Below the pieces are notes generated by a model. That model did not search any database, had not been told where the DNA came from, and saw only the letters and a list, made by a program, of their open reading frames with translations. A stretch of 64,000 nucleotides of DNA, from the NCBI RefSeq assembly GCF_019049325.1, contig NZ_JAGMUO010000007.1:83942-147941 (forward strand), given 5' to 3'. The DNA is from Streptomyces sp. AC512_CC834. GTDB lineage: Bacteria > Actinomycetota > Actinomycetes > Streptomycetales > Streptomycetaceae. Made by a program: the position numbers and the translations under genes. Positions 51,227 to 58,592 of this stretch are shown one piece after another. Numbering within the stretch: position 1 is the first letter of the stretch; the number at the start of each line of letters is the position of its first letter.

Positions 51227-52187
51227 GCGGGGCGCCCTTCTGGAGGGTGTCGGCGAGTGCGCTCGCGATGGCACGGGTTGTGGGTTCGTCGACGAACGCC
51301 CACTGCCCATTCGGGTTGCATTCGAGGAACCACCATCGACCGTCCGAGTCGAGGGCGAAGTCGAAAGCGCCGAAGCTGAGTCCGAACGCATGAAGGAACG
51401 CGCGTACGGCCTCGCGAACGGAACAGGGGGCCGAGATCGGGGAGCAGGTGATCAGACTTTGGTCTTGGCGCCAATCGAGGTGGTCGCCGTCGGTGTCGAT
51501 CCGGGTCGCGAACGCGTCGTCCCCGACGGCGGCGAGGCGGATGTCGGCGATCTTCGGCACGCACTCTTGGAAGAGATGGGGACACTGGGCGATGGAATCG
51601 TCGAGTTCGTCGGCTTGGACGGTGCGCACCCAGATGGTTCGGTTTCGCCCGTCCTCGCCGGTGAGGTGTACGCGGTGAACGGGCTTGTAGATCACGATTC
51701 CGTGATCGGTCGCGAACCTTCGGGCGTCCGCCGGCACGTTCGTGATCAGGGTGTCGGGGAGCGTGAAACCGATGTGTGCCGCGGCGGCGAGTTGTCGCGC
51801 CTTGTTCTCGGCATCGCGGTTCCGTGATGGGTGGTTGACGTACAACGCCCCGGGGAGCGCGGTCAGGACTCCTGTGTAGCCGCGGCGCGATTGCTCAACC
51901 CTGAACCGTTGCTCGGGAGTCTCGGACGCCTGCGGGTCGCTGAAGGGGCTCGGGCGGCGCCAGTAGACAGAGCGGACGCCGGACAGGTCGAAGTGTCGAG
52001 TCGAGGTGGTGAGATCCCCGGTGAATGCGCCCCGCTCGATCCGAGCGCTCATGCCGGCGGTGTTTCGGAAGTCGGCGCCGGGGTCGAGCCGTACGACCGG
52101 GACACCCCGGCCGCACAGCTCGTCCAACACCAGATCCGCCGTGATGTCACCGAGCGCGGTGACGACGAGAACCGGTGCATCGGTCAT
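51216..52187 (-). CDS. ATP-grasp ribosomal-peptide maturase
   Basis: 323 residues. Features of the MvdD/TIGR04187-type graspetide ligase: LVVTALGDITADLVLDELCGRGVPVVRLDPG, VYWRRPSPF, GVLTALPGALYVNHPSRNRDAENKARQLAAAAHIGFTLPDTLITN, the ATP-binding IVIYKPVHR and LFQECVPKIADIRLAAVGD, and the metal site FALDSDGRWWFLECNPNGQW. It joins side chains of Asp/Glu to Ser/Thr or Lys as esters or amides in the precursor peptide. It starts one base after the precursor stop. Confidence 0.92.
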   Translation of the reverse strand: MTDAPVLVVTALGDITADLVLDELCGRGVPVVRLDPGADFRNTAGMSARIERGAFTGDLTTSTRHFDLSGVRSVYWRRPSPFSDPQASETPEQRFRVEQSRRGYTGVLTALPGALYVNHPSRNRDAENKARQLAAAAHIGFTLPDTLITNVPADARRFATDHGIVIYKPVHRVHLTGEDGRNRTIWVRTVQADELDDSIAQCPHLFQECVPKIADIRLAAVGDDAFATRIDTDGDHLDWRQDQSLITCSPISAPCSVREAVRAFLHAFGLSFGAFDFALDSDGRWWFLECNPNGQWAFVDEPTTRAIASALADTLQKGAPHDQ

Positions 52188-52188
52188 G

Positions 52189-52452
52189 TCAGTCGGAGTC
52201 GCTGTCGTCGGTGAGGTCGGAGTCGGCGGGCGCGGGCGGGTTGGGGCCCCCGCCGTCGGACGACGTCGAGGTCTGGTTGGCCGTGGCCGTTCCGGTGCCG
52301 TGCCCACCCATCTCGACACGGTTCCCGTCTGCGTCGAAGTAGCGGGTCGTCTGGGTGTCCGGACAGATCTCCGTTCGGACGTACGGCACTTCGGTGACGC
52401 TGGGGTACAGCGCTAGGCGCTTAGTCCCCCACGGTGCTACTGCGGTGGTCAT
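52189..52452 (-). CDS. putative ATP-grasp-modified RiPP precursor
   Basis: 87 residues with AGGAGA before the ATG. The leader MTTAVAPWGTKRLALYPS and VPYVRTEICPDTQTTRYFD, then NRVEMGGHGTGTAT, is the TIGR04186-type pattern. The core is rich in donors (GTGTATANQTSTSS) and ends in acceptors (SDLTDDSDSD) with a GGGPNPPAPA hinge. An Asp-Gly (SDGGG) sits after the Thr/Ser run, a favourable aspartimide site. It is the first gene of the operon. Confidence 0.88.
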   Translation of the reverse strand: MTTAVAPWGTKRLALYPSVTEVPYVRTEICPDTQTTRYFDADGNRVEMGGHGTGTATANQTSTSSDGGGPNPPAPADSDLTDDSDSD

Positions 52453-52488
52453 TGAGTCTCCTGATCGCTGGTTGGTCAACGGTCACGT

Positions 52489-52524
52489 GCTCTGAGTTGC
52501 CGTACGGCGGGGTCGGCTCAGAGC
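52489..52524. terminator. hairpin upstream of the precursor gene
   Basis: GCTCTGAG (52489-52496) pairs with CTCAGAGC (52517-52524), with the inner loop partly complementary. It lies between the ATP-binding protein stop and the precursor start, so it could end the upstream transcript or act as an attenuator. Confidence 0.5.
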
Positions 52525-52576
52525 CAAGCCCCAAGCGATGTCGGCAGGCTGGTGATCGACTCGATCTCGATCTCGA

Positions 52577-52990
52577 TCAGCATGGGTTCACGCCGAACGG
52601 GGTCTCACTCTCGTCCGTCTTGAACTCCGTCCATACGGTCTTGCCGCACGGGGCGTGCGGCACCACCCCCCATCCGTCCGCCAGTGACGACACGATGAGC
52701 AGCCCTCGGCCGTCCGTATCGTCTTGACTCGGCTGTCCGACATGAGGCTCGCCCGCCCCTGTGTCGTGCACCTCGACGCGCAGGCGGCCTTCGTCGAGTG
52801 AGACCTCGACAGCGAATTCGCCGCGCGCGACGTGGCGTACCGCGTTGGTAGCGAGCTCGGAGAGGCAGAGCACCACGTCGGCGGAGCGGTCGGATATCTC
52901 CCACTCCTCCAGTACGCCCCCCAAGAAGGAACGCGCCTCGGGTACCGCGCCGTCTGTTCGCGGGAACCGCTGCGCCGCCGATCTCGGCAT
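52577..52990 (-). CDS. HATPase-domain protein (anti-sigma RsbW-like)
   Basis: 137 residues. N box CLSELATNAVRHVARGEF, G1 VEVHDTGAGEP, and G2 TDGRGLLIVSSLADGWGV. It resembles the small GHKL proteins that accompany WhiJ-like HTH regulators in Streptomyces. It ends upstream of the graspetide precursor gene on the same strand and is divergent from the HTH gene. Confidence 0.88.
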   Translation of the reverse strand: MPRSAAQRFPRTDGAVPEARSFLGGVLEEWEISDRSADVVLCLSELATNAVRHVARGEFAVEVSLDEGRLRVEVHDTGAGEPHVGQPSQDDTDGRGLLIVSSLADGWGVVPHAPCGKTVWTEFKTDESETPFGVNPC

Positions 52991-53014
52991 GAGTACAACC
53001 CCCTTGCCTGCGCG

Positions 53015-53030
53015 GTTGGTTCGATCAACC
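53015..53030. promoter_or_regulatory. inverted repeat between the HATPase and HTH genes
   Basis: GTTG-GTTCGAT-CAAC, with an inner TGGTT/AACCA pairing, in the divergent promoter region. A related GTTG-GT-CAAC site lies 18 bases before the graspetide precursor start (52471-52480). Confidence 0.4.
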
Positions 53031-53126
53031 AGACAACCGGGATGCCAACAGCAGGGGTACCGTCAGTGGGGATGGCAAAGGGTGGCACTTGAACTACCGC
53101 ACCTGTCGAAGGGGTAGGTACCGAGC

Positions 53127-54479
53127 ATGACGTCGCCAAAGACTGCTCTCGCGAAGTGGCTTGAGCGATCCGGCTTAAGCAACAAGGAACTTGCTCGCCG
53201 GATCAAAACCGCTGCTCAGACGTGGGGCCAGCCGCATATCCAGCCCGACGCGACTGCCGTACGCCGCTGGTTGAACGGGCTCCAACCGCGACCGCCCGTG
53301 CCCGAGATCATCGCCGACGTCATCTCTGCACAGGTCGGATTCCGTGTCACTACGTACGACTTGGGATTTCCCGAGGGCGGTATCGCTGACCGCTCGATCG
53401 TCTACAACCCGTCTTTCGCCGTTACGGTTGAAGCCGTTGCCGATTTGGGGAGGGCCGACGTGGACCGTCGCAAGTTCCTGGCAGCGGCGCCCTTTGCTGC
53501 TGCCGCCGCTGTTGGGCCGTCGCGAGACTGGCTGCTCAACACCCTTGATCAACAGCCTGAACCGGGTCAGCGCGTCCGCCTGGAGGACGTGACCGCCGTC
53601 AAGAACATGTTCGGCGAGTTCCAGAAGATGGACGTTCTACAGGGTGGCGGCTCCGGCCGCCTCATCCTCGCCCAGTACATGAACCAGCATGTCTATCCGC
53701 TCCTGCGCCGCACGCATGCGGAAGATGTCCGGCGTGCGCTCAGCGAGGCAGCGGCCGAGCAGACCTATCTGCTCGGCTGGATGAGCTACGACAACGGCGA
53801 ACACGGCACGGCTCAGCGATACTTGATCCAGTCGCTTCGGCTCGCGGAGGAATCCGGGAACCCCGCGCTCGGCGCCCACGTCCTCGCCGGCATGGCAGAC
53901 CAAGCAACGCTGCTCGGCAACCCCACCGAGGGGCGACGACTCGCTCAGGCCGGCCGCGCCGGGCTTGGCAAGAGCACTTCACCGGCATGTCTGGCCGACC
54001 TATGGGCCCTTGAGGCACGGGCCCTAGCGAGGCTCGGGGAGAAGGCGGCGGCAACCCGAGCGGTCACCGAGTCCGAGTCCGCCTACAACCGAGTACAGCT
54101 CCAGCACGAACCGGAGTGGGCGGTCTTCATCGACCCTGCCTACCTGCACGGCGAGCACGCCAATACGTTTCGCGATCTCAAGGAAGCCGAGGCGGCCGAA
54201 GAGCACGCACGCCAGTCCATCGATCACGCCCGTAAGCAGAAGCGAGCGCGGCGGGGCGCGATGTCTCAGGCGGCGCTCGCGGTCTCCCACCTGCAACGGG
54301 GCGACCTTGAGGCGGCGCACGCGGCAGGGGTGCGAACCCTGACGCTATCTGGTCAGGTCAAGAGCTCCCGCTGTGTCGAGGCTGTACAGGACTTGCAGCA
54401 GAGGATGGAACCGTTCGGGACGCACCGGCTTGTCGCCGACTTCAACGAGCGTGCCCGGGAACTGGTCGCCGCAGCGTAG
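53127..54479 (+). CDS. XRE-type HTH regulator with a TPR-like C-terminal domain
   Basis: 450 residues. N-terminal HTH: ALAKWLERSGLSNKELARRI, then QPDATAVRRWLNGLQPRPPVPEIIADVIS. A middle segment, RRKFLAAAPFAAAAAVGPS, looks like a Tat-type signal but is internal, which is common in this Streptomyces family. Residues 190-445 are helical repeats (RLAEESGNPALGAHVLAGMADQATLLG, AQAGRAGLGKSTSPACLADLWALEARALARLGEKAAA). It may control the adjacent graspetide operon and HATPase gene. Codon use here is a little less GC-rich than in the core genes. Confidence 0.88.
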   Translation: MTSPKTALAKWLERSGLSNKELARRIKTAAQTWGQPHIQPDATAVRRWLNGLQPRPPVPEIIADVISAQVGFRVTTYDLGFPEGGIADRSIVYNPSFAVTVEAVADLGRADVDRRKFLAAAPFAAAAAVGPSRDWLLNTLDQQPEPGQRVRLEDVTAVKNMFGEFQKMDVLQGGGSGRLILAQYMNQHVYPLLRRTHAEDVRRALSEAAAEQTYLLGWMSYDNGEHGTAQRYLIQSLRLAEESGNPALGAHVLAGMADQATLLGNPTEGRRLAQAGRAGLGKSTSPACLADLWALEARALARLGEKAAATRAVTESESAYNRVQLQHEPEWAVFIDPAYLHGEHANTFRDLKEAEAAEEHARQSIDHARKQKRARRGAMSQAALAVSHLQRGDLEAAHAAGVRTLTLSGQVKSSRCVEAVQDLQQRMEPFGTHRLVADFNERARELVAAA

Positions 54480-54498
54480 AGCGGGACAGAACGCAAAG

Positions 54499-54540
54499 AG
54501 CGCCTCCCGCTCACGGCATCAGCCGGGAGCGGGGGGCGCT
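54499..54540. terminator. terminator of the HTH gene
   Basis: AGCGCCTCCCGCT (54499-54511) pairs with AGCGGGGGGCGCT (54528-54540), one G-U pair. The nearby converging gene ends at 54591. Confidence 0.8.
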
Positions 54541-54590
54541 TCAGCGCAGCGGAGTGCAAACCATGTCGTCGACCAGAGCGGAGCCCCGCC

Positions 54591-55658
54591 TCATCCCGTA
54601 CCCGCCACCGCAGACAACCGGTGCACGTCCCGTGCCGAGCCCGTCACCCCGTTCAGGAAGCCTCGGGCACGGGGTGAGGCCGACTCGGTGAGCCAGGCGG
54701 GGTCGATGTCGCAGACGGCGACGCGGACCTCGGTGCCGGCGAGGGCCAGCGGGAGGGTGTGGACGACGGTGGACGGGAAGCTGAGGACGGTTCGGCCGAT
54801 CGGGCCGCGGCGGGCGATCAGCTCCAGGGGGAGGTCGGGGCGGACGATCTCCAGGCCGGTCTCCACGGCCAGCCGGTGCAGCTTCTCGGCGCTCTCGCGG
54901 CGGTGGGCGAAGTAGCGGGCCGCGCCGTGGGTCTTCGCCAGGCCGCGTACGGCGTCCACGTAGCGGTCCGCGTCGACGACGCCGGTCTCCACCAGGGACG
55001 TGCCGACCATGTCGGCGCCCTTGGTGATGCGGGGCGGGCCGAAGCGGGAGCGGGTCCAGGAGAAGTCGTTGGCGGTGACGGTGACGCCGTCCGGGACGTC
55101 CTCGATGGGCATGGAGGAGAAGACCGAGACCTGGCGGTCCGGGGTCGGGGTGAGGCGGTGGCGGGCGGATCTGGAGACGGGGGCGAAGAGCAGGTCGCGC
55201 GGGCCGGGCCGGCTGCCATTGCGGTGCCAGCGCACCAGGCGTTCGCCGTGGGCGAGCTGGCTGACGAACTCCATCGTGGCCGTGCCGTCGTCGACGACGA
55301 CCAGGTCGTGGGCGCGGGTGATGGTGAGGAGCAGTTGTACGTAACGGGAGAACGGGTCGCCCATGACGATCCGGTCCGCCTGGCGCAGGGCGGTGGTCAG
55401 GCCGCCGACCGTGCGGAAGGGGGCCGTGGCGCCGCCGCGCGCCTCCTCCCAGCGGATCTCGTGGCCCTCCTTGCGGGCCAGTTCCGCCATGCGGCGCAAC
55501 TGGCCGCGGGTCATCGGGTCGACGGGCGAGAGGACCACGAGGGTGAGCTCCGCGCCGGGGGCGCGGCTGTGCGCCCACTCCAGCACGTTCAGCAGTTGTA
55601 CCGGGCTCTCGACGAAGGCGAGAGTGCGGGGGCCGGCGTTCCCGGCGCGGGGGCTCAT
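54591..55658 (-). CDS. putative sialyltransferase-like glycosyltransferase (GT52/polysialyltransferase type)
   Basis: 355 residues. The start AFVESPVQLLNVLEWAHSR matches the SPxQLLNxxE opening of GT52-like and polysialyltransferase-like enzymes. RIVMGDPFSRYVQLLLT, LVVVDDGTATMEFV (D-D-G motif) and SFPSTVVHTLPLAL near the end are consistent. No signal peptide or membrane helix. Last gene of the leftward wall-glycan operon, 43 bases after neuB. The acceptor and sugar are unknown. Confidence 0.75.
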   Translation of the reverse strand: MSPRAGNAGPRTLAFVESPVQLLNVLEWAHSRAPGAELTLVVLSPVDPMTRGQLRRMAELARKEGHEIRWEEARGGATAPFRTVGGLTTALRQADRIVMGDPFSRYVQLLLTITRAHDLVVVDDGTATMEFVSQLAHGERLVRWHRNGSRPGPRDLLFAPVSRSARHRLTPTPDRQVSVFSSMPIEDVPDGVTVTANDFSWTRSRFGPPRITKGADMVGTSLVETGVVDADRYVDAVRGLAKTHGAARYFAHRRESAEKLHRLAVETGLEIVRPDLPLELIARRGPIGRTVLSFPSTVVHTLPLALAGTEVRVAVCDIDPAWLTESASPRARGFLNGVTGSARDVHRLSAVAGTG

Positions 55659-55701
55659 CGACGTAGGACCGTCCCGTGGTGAGTGACTCGGTGGCCGGTG
55701 G

Positions 55702-56640
55702 TCAGACGGTGACGGGCTCGCCCGCGGCGGCGGCGATCTCCGCCTCGGCGACGACGCCGTTGACGCGGCGCAGCTTCTTCATCGGGCCCAGCTCGGAGTC
55801 GTAGACCTTCTTGACGCCGTCGCCGAGGGACGCCTCGATGGTGCGGATGTCGCGCACCAGGCGGGTCAGGCCCTGCGGCTCGACGGAGGCGGCCTGGTCG
55901 GAGCCCCACATGGCGCGGTCGAGGGTGATGTGGCGCTCGACGAACACCGCGCCCAGCGCCACGGCGGCCAGCGTGGTCTGCAGGCCGGTCTCGTGGCCGG
56001 AGTAGCCGATCGGGACGTTCGGGAACTCCTGCTGGAGGGTGTTGATGACGCGGAGGTTCAGCTCCTCGGCCTGCGCCGGGTACGTCGACGTGGCGTGGCA
56101 CATCAGGATGTTGTCGGAGCCGAGGACCTCGACGGCGTGGCGGATCTGGCGGGGGGTCGACATCCCCGTCGAGAGGATGACCGTGCGGCCCGTCGCGCGC
56201 AGGGCGCGCAGCAGTTCGTCGTCGGTGAGGGAGGCCGAGGCGACCTTGTGGGCCGGGACGTCGAACTTCTCCAGGAAGGCGACGGCCTCGGTGTCCCACG
56301 GGGAGGCGAACCAGGCGATGTTCTTGGTCTTGCAGTACTCGTCGATCTGGCGGTACTCGTCCTCGCCGAACTCCACGCGGTGGCGGTAGTCGATGTACGT
56401 CATCCGGCCCCAGGGGGTGTCCCGCTCGATGTCCCACTGGTCGCGCGGGGTGCAGATCTCGGGGGTGCGCTTCTGGAACTTGACGGCGTCGCAGCCGGCC
56501 TCGGCGGCGGCGTCGATCAGCTTGAAGGCGTTCTCGAGGTCGCCGTTGTGGTTGATGCCGATCTCACCGGTGACGTAGACGGGGTGGCCGGGGCCGGCCT
56601 CGCGGGTGCCGAAGGTGCGGATGCGGGAGTTGGTGCTCAT
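55702..56640 (-). CDS. N-acetylneuraminate/nonulosonate synthase family protein (NeuB-like)
   Basis: 312 residues. It condenses phosphoenolpyruvate with a hexose or its phosphate to give a nine-carbon acid. NeuB motifs: VYVTGEIGINHNGDLENAFKLIDAAAEAGCDAVKFQKR, TSTYPAQAEELNLRVI, IGYSGHETGLQTTLAAVALGAVFVERHITLDRAMWGSDQAASVEP. The usual C-terminal SAF (antifreeze-like) domain is missing. In S. coelicolor the equivalent gene (SCO4881, recalled) is needed for the Kdn-type teichulosonic acid of the cell wall. It starts 12 bases after the CMP-sugar synthetase gene. Confidence 0.9.
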   Translation of the reverse strand: MSTNSRIRTFGTREAGPGHPVYVTGEIGINHNGDLENAFKLIDAAAEAGCDAVKFQKRTPEICTPRDQWDIERDTPWGRMTYIDYRHRVEFGEDEYRQIDEYCKTKNIAWFASPWDTEAVAFLEKFDVPAHKVASASLTDDELLRALRATGRTVILSTGMSTPRQIRHAVEVLGSDNILMCHATSTYPAQAEELNLRVINTLQQEFPNVPIGYSGHETGLQTTLAAVALGAVFVERHITLDRAMWGSDQAASVEPQGLTRLVRDIRTIEASLGDGVKKVYDSELGPMKKLRRVNGVVAEAEIAAAAGEPVTV

Positions 56641-56652
56641 GGCTGGGGTTCC

Positions 56653-57951
56653 TTACTTGGACTGGGTGAGCGTGGGGGTTACGAGGGAGTCGGGAGTGTC
56701 TGTGGCGGTGGTGTCGAGGGCGTCGAGTGAGGGGCCCAGGAGCCAGGTCGCGATCTCCCGGACGGCGCCTTCGCCGCCGGGGACTGTGGTGACCGCGCGG
56801 GCCGCGCCGCGTACGGCGTCGTGGGCGCTCGCGACCGCCACGGGCCAGCCGACGAGGGCGAAGCACGGGAGGTCGTTGACGTCGTTGCCGACGTAGAGCA
56901 CGCGTTCGGGCGCGATGCCCTGTTCCTCGCACCACTGCTTGAGGGCGAGGTCCTTGCGGTCGATGCCGTGCAGCACCGGGAGCTTGAGCTTCCGGGCGCG
57001 GGCGGCGACGACCGGGTTCACCTCCGTGGACAGGATCAGCATCGTCAGGCCGCTGCGGCGCAGGGCGGCGATGCCGAGTCCGTCGCCGCGGTGGACGGAG
57101 ACGAACTCCCGTCCGTCGGAGTCGATCAGCACCCGGTCGTCGGTCTGGGTGCCGTCGAAGTCGAGGACGACCGCGTCGATGTCCTGCGCGGTCGGGAGGG
57201 CGCCGGTCCTGGCGGCGTCGAAGTGCGGTGCCAGGGCGCGGGCGCGGGCCAGGTCGTGCGGGTCGTCGATCTCCAGGACGCGCGCCGGGTCGGTGCGGAC
57301 CAGTTCGGTGCGGCCGAAGAAGCGGTGCTGGTGCTTGCGGAAGCCGGGCGCGGCCATGGCGTAGGCGGCGCCGGTCTCCAGCAGGTCCTGGGGGCGGTCC
57401 TGGCGGCGGGGGCGGTAGGACTTGTCGTGGTTGACGCCGTGGCCGCCGCCGCCCTCCTCCCCGCCCGTCTCGTCCGCGCCGTCGCGCCACACGAACCCGT
57501 GGAACGGGGCCACCGTCACCGCGGTGTCGGCGCCGCCCCCGGCGACCGCGCCGGCCACGCCGTCGATGTCCTCGCGGACGAGGAAGGGGCTGGTGCACTG
57601 CACGAGCAGCACCACGTCGACGGCGGCGCCGTGCAGGGCCTCGTGGGTGTCCATGGCGTGCAGCACGGCGGCCTCGGAGGTGGCCGTGTCCCCGGCGATG
57701 GCGGCGGGCCGCAGCACGACCTCCGCGCCGGCCTCGCGGGCCGCGGCGGCGATGGCCTGGTCGTCGGTGGAGACGACGACGTCCGTCACCAGCCGGGTGG
57801 CCCGGCACTCGCGCACCGCGCGGACCACCAGGGGGACGCCGCCGACGGGGGCGAGGTTCTTCGCGGGCACTCCCTTGGAGCCGCCGCGCGCGGGAATCAC
57901 CGCGAGCACCCGGCGCACCGAAGCGCCCTGGCCCGCTTCCGGGTTGGACAT
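56653..57951 (-). CDS. CMP-nonulosonate synthetase fused to a KdsC-like HAD phosphatase
   Basis: 432 residues from the ATG at 57951, which has AAGGAG eight bases upstream. Residues 12-235: cytidylyltransferase ([68 protein letters not shown]). From about 250: a HAD domain (AVVLDFDGTQTDDRVLIDSDGREFVSVHRGDGLGI, LILSTE, YVGNDVNDLPCF). It probably removes phosphate from the nonulosonate-9-phosphate and then makes the CMP-sugar. The frame continues unbroken upstream through a repeat to a GTG at 58596 that overlaps the preceding stop by 4 bases, so a 647-residue form is possible. Confidence 0.88.
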   Translation of the reverse strand: MSNPEAGQGASVRRVLAVIPARGGSKGVPAKNLAPVGGVPLVVRAVRECRATRLVTDVVVSTDDQAIAAAAREAGAEVVLRPAAIAGDTATSEAAVLHAMDTHEALHGAAVDVVLLVQCTSPFLVREDIDGVAGAVAGGGADTAVTVAPFHGFVWRDGADETGGEEGGGGHGVNHDKSYRPRRQDRPQDLLETGAAYAMAAPGFRKHQHRFFGRTELVRTDPARVLEIDDPHDLARARALAPHFDAARTGALPTAQDIDAVVLDFDGTQTDDRVLIDSDGREFVSVHRGDGLGIAALRRSGLTMLILSTEVNPVVAARARKLKLPVLHGIDRKDLALKQWCEEQGIAPERVLYVGNDVNDLPCFALVGWPVAVASAHDAVRGAARAVTTVPGGEGAVREIATWLLGPSLDALDTTATDTPDSLVTPTLTQSK

Positions 57952-57965
57952 GGGGTCTGCTCCTT

Positions 57966-58592
57966 GCGCAGGGATCTGGGAGAACGTGGGAGTTCCGGGG
58001 TTGGGGGCGAGCCCGGGCTCAGGTGCCGGCGCGGGCCCGGGTGCCGGGGCGGGCTCAGGTGCCGGGGCGGGCCCGGGTGCCGGGGCGGGCTCAGGTGCGG
58101 GGGTGGGCCCGGGTGCCGGCGCGGGCCCGGGTGCCGGGGCAGTCCCGGGCGACGGAGCGAGTCCCGCCGCCGAGCCGGGCGCGGGCGCCGAGGCAGTACC
58201 CGACGCGGGGGCAGTCCCAGGCGTCAGGACGAGTCCCGGCGCCAAGCCGGGTGCGTGCGCCGAGGCAATCCCCGGCGCCGAGACAGTCCCGGGCACCGAG
58301 GCAGTACCCGACGTCAGAACGAATCCCGGCGCCGAGCCAGGCGCGGGCGCCGGGGCAGCCCCCGGCGTCAGAGCGAGTCCCAGCGCCGAGCCAGGCGCAG
58401 GCGCAGGCGCCGGCGCCGAGGCAGTACCCGGCGTCAGGACGAGCCCCGCCACCGAACCAGGCGCAGGCGCCGAGGCAGTCCCCGGCGTCAGACCGAGTCC
58501 CAACGCCGAGCCAGGCGCAGGCGCAGGCGCCGGCGCCGAGGCAGTACCCGGCGTCAGGAAGAGTCCCGCCGCCGAGCCGGGTGCGGGGGTGG
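57966..58592. repeat. minisatellite before the CMP-sugar synthetase gene
   Basis: About 630 bases of imperfect tandem repeats without a stop in the synthetase frame. On the coding strand the distal part reads as alternating 18- and 22-residue units of the type PAPGSALGLGLTPGTASA (54 and 66 bp). The proximal part is a 12-residue PAPGPAPAPEPA repeat. GC is very high and CCT/ACT codons are frequent, unlike normal genes here. Confidence 0.85.

Noticed and set aside
53463..53525. Twin-arginine-like signal (RRKFLAAAPFAAAAAVG) inside the HTH regulator
   Set aside because: It is internal, after the HTH domain, so it is unlikely to export the protein; this segment is common in that regulator family.
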